DNA of 64,000 nucleotides, from the NCBI GenBank assembly GCA_024349245.1, contig JALDNG010000008.1, forward strand, positions 2,925,501-2,989,500, written 5' to 3'. The translations under genes were made by a program, and so were the position numbers. The notes under the pieces are model-generated. The model did not search any database and was not told where the DNA came from. It saw only the letters and a program-made list of their open reading frames with translations. The stretch comes from Neodontobutis hainanensis. Lineage: Eukaryota > Chordata > Actinopteri > Gobiiformes > Odontobutidae. The stretch's first letter is position 1, and every line of letters starts with the position of its first letter. Positions 34,886 through 46,000 of the stretch are shown in pieces.

Positions 34886-37800
34886 TCAAACATTTAGATA
34901 ATTTAGGCCTGTGTGGCACTTACCTTGCCCTTCCTTTTTGCTGCTCTGGTGTGCTCTCAGTTCTTCTGACTTGTAGAAATCAATACTGGCATAAGTGCTG
35001 AGGCTTGGGCCAGTGCTGCTACCTCCTGTGTTGTAGGACCCGGCCTGAGGGCTTTCTTTAATAGCCAAGTCAAGGTCAATGTAGTTAAGGCCTTGTTGTG
35101 CAGACGAGGTGGAGGCTTGTGGTGGAGGTGTGGCAGCTGCTTGTCCATTGTCCCACAGCGAGCAGTCCAGGCCATGTCGATGGCTGGCTGCCTGGCTGCC
35201 CTCAGGAAAAAGGGAGGTAGAAGATGGTAGTGAGTGGCGTGGTAGTGAGGGGGGTGAGTTAAACTTGTCCGAGAGGTGGCTACGACGTCCCTGCGATTCA
35301 CCTCGAACCAACCGACTGCTTCGCTCAGGCGACCTTAAGGACTTAACAGGAGAAAAGCCCAAGCCGCCTGCCTGCTCCACAGAAGGGATGACAGGCCTTG
35401 CTGAAATGCTGAGTTCTGAACTTTTGTCTGTGAACGGCGTGGGAGAATCTGTGGACACTTTTTTTCGATACCCAATGTTGGCATCTGCTGCCAGTGGAGA
35501 AGGCGCACTTTGTTCATGTCGGGCCTTTGGGGTGGTAGATGGTGAGCCCTGCGGAGTGCTGAAAGTTGACCTGACAGGGGTTGTCGATGTGGAGGACTTC
35601 CCTAAATCCATGCTGACGTATTCTGCAGAAGTGGACAGGGGTGCCGAAAAGCTGCGGGGTAGGTTTGTTGCATTATTGTGGCAGAGGAGTGGCTGGTTCA
35701 CAGGACGCAGGGTGCCATGAATGACCGTCTGCCGATGTTGTGCCCCCGCATCGTACTTATTATCGTCTTTAAACACAATACTGACATACTCGCCGACGCT
35801 CTGAGACACAGATGGAGAGAAGTTCTCTTTTACCCGTGGCAGGGTGTTTGCTTTTAAGATGTCTGATGATCCACTGAGGGGACGGTCCCTCCTTTGCTGC
35901 TTTGGGCTTTTACTTGACACACGTTTTTGGTGTTGACGGCCATCTTTTGTGCTTGTTCCAGCACTTTTGTATTCTACACCTGTCCTTAATAAACTTAACC
36001 CCCTCCCTGCTGATAGAGACTTGTCTTCTAGGCTTTCACTGCTGGCTGAGCTGGAGGAGAATGAGGAGGAAGACATAGACAATTGGCAGCCTCCTGCAGA
36101 GCCAACTGTCATTTTGTTTCTTTTGCTAAATCCCATGCCACCTTTTCTACCAGCACGATCAATTGCATTGCTGTCCTTTTTTTCTTCCCCTTTGTTTAAG
36201 TCGTCCTCAAAACGGGTGTAAAGGGTATGTTGATAAGCTCTTGGAAGGGAGAAATAAGAATTGAACATTTTTGGTTGTATTTGGTGCTGCTCGGGGTGGG
36301 ATGGGGGAGTGCTGCAGGCTGAGCGGCTGTTGATGGGAGATATGTTTATGTAGTCACTGGCAGCACGGCTCTCAATGCTGCCTCTGCTCTCCCACATCCC
36401 CAACCCATGCAGATCTGTGGAGCTGCTGCTAGTAGGAGACATGACCATGTAGCCCTCTGTACTAGGCTGGTGCATGTGACGAGGGGGGGACACACTGTTG
36501 TTGGGGGTCATGGCCATGTACTCATCCCCCGCCTCGGCTTTTTCAGACATACCTATCGAGAGAGACAGTGAAACAGGGGGCGTTGTGACACCAGGCAGCA
36601 TGGACATGTAGCCACTATCCACCGCTGGTCGACCCACGTCTCCCCTGCTTTTTTCACTCCTCTTCTTGCCCTCCCCTACGTCCAGCCGCTGCAAATCAGC
36701 TCTGCCTGCACACTGAGACATGATGGTGTATTCTTCATCATCATCGTCCTCTTTCCTGTGTGGCGTGAGTCGTTCATGAGAGGCCAAAGGTAGCGAAGAC
36801 CTCTTACTCAGCAGCCTATGTTCTGCTTCACACTCCCTACTTGATGAACGCCGCAAGATTCTTCGGCCTTTGGAGCGATGATGTGAGCCCAGAAGGCCCT
36901 CTCGTTGTCCCATGACAATATAACTGGACAAGCCTTCGCCGTGATGTCCAGACAGACTCGGGACAAGCAGAGAGTGTTCACCAGGGCTAGAGCCATACTC
37001 GTCTGATGAGCCATAATCGCTAGGAGAGCCAGAGATAGAAACTCGCTGAGAGACACGTGGGTAAGAGCAGATTGTCATGCCTCCCACCGCTGCCCCCACT
37101 AGACCGCACTCTGAACCATGACCGGAGCTAGAGGACAGGCTTGGGGCAGGAGAAGGTGTAGGGTTGGGGGTGTACCGTGCGAGGCTGAGGGTGATTTTAG
37201 CAGGGGTAGGTGCCCGGGTGGGTTTAGGCCTCAGTGTAGGTGTAGTTGAACAAGAACCGTTAAGGCTTGGGCTTGAGCTGGCCCATGTCCCTTTCCCACT
37301 TGTTCCACTCTCCTCTGACCTTGCCCCAATGCTGGCGGTCCTTGCCCTTGGAAACCCATAGCGGGACGTAGGTGAAGTGCTTGTGCTGCTACCTGGTGTC
37401 TCAGTCCGGGCACGTCTTGAAAAGCCTACCTGGCTGGGGGGAAGATTTGGATGATGCCGGCGGCTTGGGACACTGATGGGGTTAGAAGCAGTTCCTCCTC
37501 CACATGATGTTCCCACAGACTGGGATTTACTGCGCTGACGAAACTCCTCACTCAAGGCCTTCATGGCTTCCAGTAGGGTTTCATGCATATGCTGAGCTAC
37601 CACTGAGTCATCCACTTGCATCCAGAACTCTCCCGGACCCGTAATGGCTGATCGTCCCACTTCAATAAAGAAAAAGTTCTCAGAATGGCCACATCTGCGC
37701 ACGTTCATCAGCTGCAACACCACCGAGGCCACATCTGAATTGAGTTTGACAAAGTTGACCGTCTTGTCAGTTAGGCACAGCCGGTAGATGCCGACCAAGT

Positions 37801-39575
37801 TTCTGGCATGCCCCAGACCTTTAGGCCACACCTTAACCTGCCATACTTCCTTAAATGTTGGGACAGGAGATGGGGAACTGCACTCTCCACTACTGCCATA
37901 GTCATCAGGAGTTTTACCTAGGGGAGAAAATATACAGAAAATGAATGCAATGCAAAAACAGTATTTAGACAGATTAGTCTGAATCACATAATTCAACAAC
38001 CTTAATGCTCATATTTAAAACAAACTCTTATTATGTTCCACCATATGACAACATGAATTGCTTTTGGCCATAATGTAGCTACATGCATAAAGAGGTATTT
38101 ACTGTATAAAGGGAGACCTATTAAGAAAGCATTGTAACTTCTCTCAGTGAAGCTATATTTTGGCCATTTAAAGACTCAAACTAACACAACATATTGGCAC
38201 TTTTATTCAGAAATTGATAGGAACACTAACACCTTTATGGCTTATTTCTCATAGTAAGTCATCTGGAGGCTCCCCCAGGAAGTTGTTTGGTCTCTAATGT
38301 GTTGTACACATTTGTACAATTGTACACGAAGCTCAATGTCTGTATGAATAAGTAAATGCACTATTGCAATAATGTTCCTAAAAAGCAACAAAATGGTAAT
38401 TTCTAAAAGACACTGTCAGGAAACTATGCCAGATCTAGCTGTATTTTATGCTTGTTATTCGGGGGAGATAAACGTGAACAAAATGGGGGGCTACAGTGGG
38501 CTACTCCACTGCTGAAGCATCCACACAGAAGCGTTTGAGCTGGGCAAGCCCTAGTTGTCAGACAGAAACGCACAGGAATCAGAACAGGGAGGGTGGGTGC
38601 TGGTGCTCGATCTCAGCACAGGGAGGGTAACAGTGTAAACACAAGGGTAACCAACACAAACGCATTTTTCCAGTGAGAGCGCACTGACGATGCCATCTCC
38701 CCCTTTACAGCAGCAGCGAATGTAGGTTAGGCGAACGTAGCCAGAGCGAGGGAGAGAGAGCTGTGCAGAAAAACAACAACACGGCTCCAGCGGAGTGCAC
38801 CGCGATAGGCTACTACTGTATGATGCATCCCTCGCATGGTTGCTATATGCTCACTGCGCCATGCAAAATACACCGTCACATCAAATGGGATGTGCTTAGA
38901 TCAAAACGAGCCACCCTTCAACATGTATGCTGTTTAATGCAACGACTTAAAATATGCTGCAGCGGGACTAAATGTATTTTGTTAACGCACATGATTGTGT
39001 TGCACAAACATAGTGTTCACGGACCCACACTCTACACGGTCCAAATTTCAATGAAGATAAATAATTTGACTGAAAACTGAGGCTGCAAATAGCAAAATGG
39101 AGCCAAATGGTAAGTGGTGAACAAATAAGGCTTTGCCTAACACATTTTGAATCACAAACAGCCTAGGGCAAGACAGGCCTGATGCAGAAAAAGGCAGCAG
39201 GACCACGTCCCAGCCCAGGGTCTTACAGTTGCACTGGAGGTCCAGCATCGCTTGGTACCACTCGTTCTGGATCTCCTCGCTGTCCGCCGCTATGGCAAAG
39301 CTCTCGCTGCGGGTATAAAGAACTATCATATGTTTGTTTTTGGAGTCTGCTCGCTTGTTGATGTTAAAGCAAGTCTCTAGATTGAGCACTTTTTTGGGCA
39401 CAGGTGATTTACTGCGGAATTTCTTCTCGTTCTCGTAGTACTCCAAGCGAGCGGGACCATGCTCCGAGGCCGCCCTCAGCACGAAGAAGCGCCGGTGCAT
39501 TGATTTATGTTTGCGGAGATAGCCGATTTTTTGGACGTCTTCATAGCTGTGCTGCTCAATAGCCTGGTTCTCCAT
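34886..39575 (-). CDS. insulin receptor substrate (IRS1-like)
   Basis: IRS proteins are cytosolic docking proteins that carry insulin/IGF receptor signals to PI3-kinase, GRB2 and SHP2. Exon 1 is 39575-39227; exon 2 is 37917 to 34886 (readthrough stop) or to a strong donor CAAG/GTAAGT after 34924. The PH domain (about 13-115) has VQKIGYLRKHKSMHRRFFVLR and FNINKRADSK; the PTB domain (about 137-238) has FKEVWQVKVWPKGLG and RRCGHSENFFFIEVGRS. The tail has six YxxM PI3-kinase sites (YIVM, YTIM, YMSM, YMAM, YMVM, YVSM), a GRB2-type site GEYVSI and SHP2-type sites GLNYIDLDL and TYASIDF. Total is about 1120 aa. An intron splits PH from PTB, unlike the single coding exon of mammalian IRS1. IRS1 fits the tail best; neighbours hint at IRS3/IRS4. 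The start is the ATG at 39575 with GCC before it and G after. Confidence 0.92.
37918..39226 (-). other. IRS intron 1
   Basis: A 1.3-kb intron between the PH and PTB exons. Its upstream half (38480-39000) is CG-rich, unlike most introns here, and may belong to the promoter-side island. No other exon is seen in it. Confidence 0.6.
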
Positions 39576-40760
39576 GGCCAAGGCGGAAAGAAGACTATCA
39601 CAAGCCAAAATATTTCACCAGAGACTGCCACCGTCCACGCGGCGCCCTCAGGAATCAGCTACATCCCTCGTCCTTCTCATGTCCACATCCAGGAGTCCTG
39701 CCTATGACAGGGAAACGGGCCAGAGTAGGTTTGGGAACAGGTTTGGGAGGTTCATGCTGGGGAGAAGGGAGTCCGCGCGCCGCCACCGGACCGTGCACGC
39801 GGCGTCCACGGTGCTCGTCCTGCAGCCCAACCCAGTCCTGCACGGTGCGGTCTCCTCCACCTGTCTGACTCTGAGGATGGCCAGTCTGCTCCAGCGCCAT
39901 CAAGAGCACAAGAAGCACAGCGGCGTTTCCGGACTGACTTTCAAAGTAAAACCTCTCAGCAAGAAGGTTGCGAGTTCAAAATGCGAACATCTCTGTTGTG
40001 AGGTGTATGTCCTCCCCGTGTTCCCTCCCACCGCCTAAAGACATTCATGTAGGTCAATTAGGAGCTCTAAAGTGTCCCTAATGAGAATGTTTGAGTGTCG
40101 GTCACTGTCTATGACTAAATACAACCAACTGGCCACTGTCCAGAGTTTCTGGGCTAGACTCCAGTCACCCGCGATCCCTAACAGGACCAAGCAGACGAAA
40201 ACGAATGCTAAGTAACAAGTAGCTATTTTATTTTTAGGACATTATGGTTGGGCCGAATGGGTCTGGCTGCAGGTGTGCAGTCAGCCAAAGAAACCTAAAA
40301 ATTAAATAAAGATATGACATTTAGGTTTAGCCTACTCTTTTAGGAAATCGTGAGAAGTAGATCACATTTGTCTATGTAGGCAATATAATATTATATAGTT
40401 TTTTTACTAATAGGCTACATACAGACCACGATAAAACCCTTGACGTTTATTAATTTATCGCTCAGTAGCATGGCTTCTCATTTAGACGACAAGCTTTTAC
40501 TATGGAGGGGGCGCTGACTGGCTTCCGCTCGCGCTGCGGGTGCTCACGGCTAACTTGATGCTGCTCTGCTTCAGACTGGCACCTCGGAGCCGGTGCCAGT
40601 CTGATGTGAGGGGCTGCGCAGAGGAACATCATGTTCGGCCCACACACACAGTCCGTGTCATGTGTGCCCCCTCGCGCCCAGGTCGCGCTCACAGCTCAAG
40701 CCACGAGCGATCCAGTAGCTCCGCGTGCGTGAAGAGACAAGGAAAACAACTGTGAAGGTT
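38480..40760. promoter_or_regulatory. CpG-rich region around IRS exon 1
   Basis: This is the richest CG patch in the window. It surrounds the first coding exon and its upstream side, with many CGCG and GCGC words around 39770-39850 and 40500-40740. Such islands usually mark broadly active vertebrate promoters. The transcription start cannot be placed. Long open frames on the opposite strand here reflect base composition. Confidence 0.5.
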
Positions 40761-43077
40761 TCTAACCATCTCGGTCATACAGTTTATCAAAGCTAATCTT
40801 GATAATTGTTTATTTAAAAGGTAAAGTAAGAGGTAGACTTTATTGTCCCACTTAAACAATACAACAACCAATATGACATGACAGTAACAGATTCAAAAAC
40901 ATGGAGACTTAAACACATTGATTAAAAGAGATGCCAATAAATATAACTAAAATAAGTGTAAGTGCTTGTGTTTGCACTGGTGTGCCTGGAGATTTGCAAT
41001 ATGTTCAGCTGATCCAATTGTCCTTGTAGCAAACATTGTAAGTAACTTTTTTTTTTTCTGGCTGCAGCACATTGGCTGTGTTCATACAAGTTCACAGAAT
41101 TACCTTTAAATATACAATCCCTATTTTTCTAATCAAAGAAGATCATATGTTGTGATAGTTCATCTTTGACATGAAAGAGAAAAATATCTCCGAGCTAATA
41201 ACCGTATATTGCTCTATGGAAAAACAGAAGTAAACTCTTCATAAAGCAACACTATAGCAAGTAAATGATTAATGAGGCTATACTATCACTATATTTGAGA
41301 GGGAAACTTTTCTTTACAACATAGATCTTGGCTTTGTTATTAATACCTGTATATGGATCATTTATCACCCCAAAATTTTTTATTTTCTAATAATAGTTTG
41401 AAGACAAACACCCTTTTACTGATGTTACTAATGTAAACTTGTGTATTATGGTATCTGGCCTACACAAACAGCGAACATAATCTTCACTTAAGCAGTAATA
41501 ATTTATTATAGAATCACATTGAGAACACTTTGAGATTGTCAGTCCAACTCAGTCAACTTACATTTGAAAAGCTATAGCTATTTGGCAAATTCCTTTAAAT
41601 TCTAGAAAGAGTCCTAACTATATCCCACAAATAATACTTAAATACACACTTCAATGTAAGCATCACACATGTTGATTTTGATCCTGGTATTGCCTCTTCA
41701 CAATGGTGTGAGGAGCCAACGCTGTTTCATGACCATTTATTGGTGTCGAAGGCTACAAGTCACTTAATAATCAATATGGCCATTTGTGACTCCAGACATG
41801 TTGATATGACAAGTGTATTCTCCTAGTAAATAAAATAAAATCCTTCAGCAACTCTCCTGTTAGGAGAAAATCACATCCTTGTTTAGTGATTCTTGTTGGC
41901 TCAGCACCAAAGCTGTAGAACTAGAGCCGTAAGCCATGTGTGGGAAGTCAACAACATGGGTTAGAAATAATCTTTTTGGAAGTCAGTGCCATTAGACTCT
42001 CCTGTTTTGTTGATATCTCCTTTTGTGTCAGGGGTGAAGGGAAATCAAGCAGAAAATAGTCCACCAAGAAGTCCTTATCCCTGCAGGACACAACACCGAC
42101 TAATGTACAGTACGTTTCCCTAAGGCCAAAGAGAATGAATGAGAAGTCTCTGCCCGCTGTGTTCGTATGCACACCTCCTCCCCTTCTGTTTTACATTGCC
42201 CTGGGTTCAGGAGAAGAGCGGAGAAGGGCCTCATGCCTTTTCTGCAGATGGTGCTGTTGGGCTTTCTGTTTCCATTACAAGTCATTAATGTACAGATGAA
42301 TGCTCAAATACAGTTGTGCATCATTTTTTCAGCCTTCTGACGGAGAATTTGCATTTCAGCAGAGATGGAATAAAATCACTTTTCCCCTGCTGCCCTGTTA
42401 CAGTAGTTACACTGGGAATTAATTTCTAAACAACATCATGCATTTCACTTACGCTGTGAAAAAACTATAGCAGTGATTATTAGCTCATCACCATCACATT
42501 GCATTTTTTTATTTTTTGTAATTAGGAATGGGTTATTATTGTGATAACATATAAAATAATTTTTAGTTTCAGTTCGATTATTTTTTATTGTGGATTCACA
42601 ATTTCAAGGGATATCATACTTATAAATGTATTGGGAGATTATTCAAATGCTCAAAAACATCCCAGACAGACTTTTCTGCTGCGTCTATTTCTGTAAAAAT
42701 ACTATTCACTGTGGTACTCAAGACTAATGCTTGATCCTAACTGTGTTCAGAGCTTTTGTTATATAGTACAAATAATAATACTTAATACTAATACACACAG
42801 CATATGAAGAGCAGCCGTAGAACCATCCATCAAATCTCCTCAAACTCTGACACAAAGCCAAATGTCACATTATTCTGACAATGTTTTTCTTCATTTGTAA
42901 AATGAATGGTGAGTCCAAGCTTAAAATCTTGTGTTTGTGCTACATGGCTTGATTGTTTGGTAGATAATATTGCAGATGTTTCATGTTGCATTCCTCATTT
43001 TATATTCATGTTTCCTTGTTTTGGTTATGACAAAGAGCTGGTGAGGATATGCTCACTTATAAAAAAAAAAAGTTAGT
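40761..43077. other. spacer IRS / guanylate cyclase
   Basis: AT-rich and without a supported gene; the right part is probably 3' UTR of the cyclase. A patch at 40818-40870 (AGGTAGACTTTATTGTCCCA) resembles LINE tail sequences of fish, weakly. Confidence 0.5.
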
Positions 43078-46000
43078 CTAGCCCATCTTCTTCTGTCGAT
43101 CCAAAAATTTCTGTCGTCTGTCTACAGGGATCTCCTCTAAACTGATGCCATGGTTGCTTCCCCTGTAATGAAGAACACATAATTATGGACTAAACCTGCC
43201 ATATGAATTACTATTTATCCTTCACCGAAAATAATTACCGATAAGAAAGAGAAAATGCACTTACCCTTGAACGTCAGGTGGAATAGGGAGAGGCTTGTTG
43301 AAGTCCTCTCTCCCCACTAACCAATATGTGTTCTCAATGCCTTTCCCCTGTGGATTAGCATTTCAAAGTAGTTGTAGAGTACATCATAAAATGTGATCTG
43401 GAACCATGTTTATTGATTTTACCTTTAGCTCTGTCATGCCTCTTACTGCAATCTTGTATCCTAGCTTCAAGCTATTCAGGACATCAACTGTGCTCTGATT
43501 GACATGGATTCTGTAAGCTGCAAATGAACACAGATAGGCTGACGGGATTCTGACTAAAAGCTGCTAAGCCACATTTAACACAGGGAGTGCAACGCCAGCT
43601 TTTGACTGTGAACATACATAATACATACATACATTAATTAACCACTAGATGGCATCACACAGTCAGCATTACTATTATTTTTTGCCTCACATAACTAAAG
43701 TCAATTGATAAAAAACTAGAAAGGCTACATGTTAATGCTGAAATCCAAGCAGTTGTATTTTTTACTGCTTATTGTGCACTTCACAAATCCATATTTTTGT
43801 TCATCTTGATCTATAAAAGATACAAGTTGCTGGGCCAAACTGTCAATGACGACAATTCAAAGAAACTTCAAATTGGGGTTTAATTCTACTGATAGTCTTA
43901 AAGGATTAGTCAGAAGTGCATGCCAGCTTTAGCCTCAAGCTGCATACACACAAACTGCTTAAACCTGTTCTAGTGGAAGTGTACTGTACGCTGGATTCAA
44001 ACTATTATAGATCCAAGGACTATTATGAGACCGACATAACGGCAAATCATGTGCCAGCCAGATACTCACGCAACCCTGTGGATTCCATTCGAGATGCAGT
44101 GTTGACTGTGTCTCCAAACAGACAATATCGAGGCATTGTGAGGCCAACCACTCCAGCCACAACAGGGCCTGAATCACAGAGCACACAGGCGTTTATCACA
44201 TTAGAACAAAATGTTTAGAGCAGCAGTAGCTCAGTGGGTAGAGCAGTCGTCCTTCAACCGGAAGATAGGCAGTTCAATTCTCACTCTCCACAGTTCATAC
44301 TGTTGTTGTGTCCTTGGGCAAGACACTTGACCCACCTTGCCTCCAGTGGCTGTAACACTGGTAATTACTGTAGAACAATGTAAGTCGCTTTGGATAAAAG
44401 CGTCAGCTAAATGAATAAATGTAAAATGTAGACTCTACAATTTAAATTTTTACTTTTTACAGTAAATATAGTATCTTGTATTTGATATATGTTGAAATGT
44501 CCATATGGATTTATACAAAAAATTATGAAATATAGTACAGCGTGTTAATTGGATGACACCACCACTAAGTGGATAACATTCTGTGTCCCAGGAATAGGTT
44601 GCAGACATGGATAAAGGAAGTAAAAATACTTCTGTACCTCAGCAGCTTGGGAAGCTGCAACAATCACTCACTTTTTTAATAGATATTTTCTGCATGTACT
44701 GAAAAAGTGTATGTTCTGTAAATAATTTGATTTAACCAATGAGGGAACCCAACATTTACCCGAGTGTAGGCCAATCCGAATCCTGACTTTGAGTTCAGGC
44801 ATGTGCCTCATCTTGAATGTCCCAATGCAGTGCAGGATGTCCAGAGACATGTTGGCCATCTCTGCTGCATGACGATTGCCGTTCCTGTTGGGGACTCCTG
44901 AAGCTACCATGTACGCATCTCCTATAGTTTCCACCTGAAGGATAGCATCAGCATAATCACACTCTTATAGTTCTGCATTTTGGTAGAATGCGGCAATGAT
45001 TACTTCATACAGTACATGAGATTGAATATAGTCGGACAGTCCCCACATAATGCCACTCACTTTATAGACATCATGTAATCCAATGATGGCATCAAAACAT
45101 GAGTAAAGGTCATTTAGTAGATCCACCACCTCAATGGGCTCACTCAAAGCTGAGATGGTTGTAAAGCCCACAATGTCACTGAAGTACAGTGTGACGTCAT
45201 TAAAATGCTCTGGCTTTACAGGTTTTCCAAGTTTTAGTGCTTGGGCCACAGACCTAAGAAAAAAAAACACAATAACAGGAAGCGACCCACAATATTAGTA
45301 AAGCAGAACAACAAAATTGTATCTATTTTCTGACACTAAATCATGTCTCTGTCTATTACACACATCCGTCTGGTTTGTAATAACTGTATTACTTAATTGT
45401 ATTAAAGATTTGGGGCAAGCTCAGAAGTGCTTTGACACTCACTTTGGCAACATCTGAGCAAGCAGGTTGTCAGTCTTTTGTCTCTCCACCTCCAGCTCTT
45501 CCGTTCTTTCTCTGATCAGATCCTCCAGATTTGAGGAGTATTGCTCCAACATGCGCAGCATTGAGTCAATGATGTTGGTCTTCTTTCCCTTTGTGATGCT
45601 CTTGAACTGGTTAAAGTAAAAAGGCAATGTTCAGCATGATAGCACATAGGATCACATGCTGCAGATTTAATCAAATCTAGAACATTTCTACCTGTTTGAA
45701 GATGTCCTCAAAGTTGGGCCTCTTTGCTGGCTCTTCACTCCAGGACTGTTTCATAACCTGGATGACATCTATTGGGGCCTCGTCTACAGATATTGTTGGA
45801 CGACACAAAGGTGGAGATTCCCGAACCTTGGTGATAATCTCTGTCATGACAACACAAACGATATGGTGATCTTCAGCTCAGTAAAGCCATACTATACATA
45901 TCAGTTTTAGTCCACTGGGATTTGTGCTGCTGTACTGCTCACCTTTTGGCGGCATATCAAGCATACAGAAAGGAGCAGAGCGGCTTATAACTTCCTGAAC

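Noticed and set aside
35109..35720. 203-codon open frame on the plus strand inside the IRS gene
   Set aside because: It is antisense to the Ser-rich IRS coding exon; such exons often leave the opposite strand open. It resembles no protein and has no splice context.
39576..39608. Extension of the IRS frame to 39608
   Set aside because: The codon is TTG; the ATG at 39575 has a better context and gives the family N-terminus.
39574..40038. 154-codon plus-strand frame beside IRS exon 1
   Set aside because: It lies in the CpG-rich promoter region, lacks similarity and is best explained by base composition.
42100..42285. 61- and 74-codon overlapping minus frames after the cyclase
   Set aside because: Probably 3' UTR; no domain and no conservation evidence.
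44216..44290. Functional tRNA gene
   Set aside because: Pol III boxes are present, but the cloverleaf is poor and a SINE body and tail follow directly.
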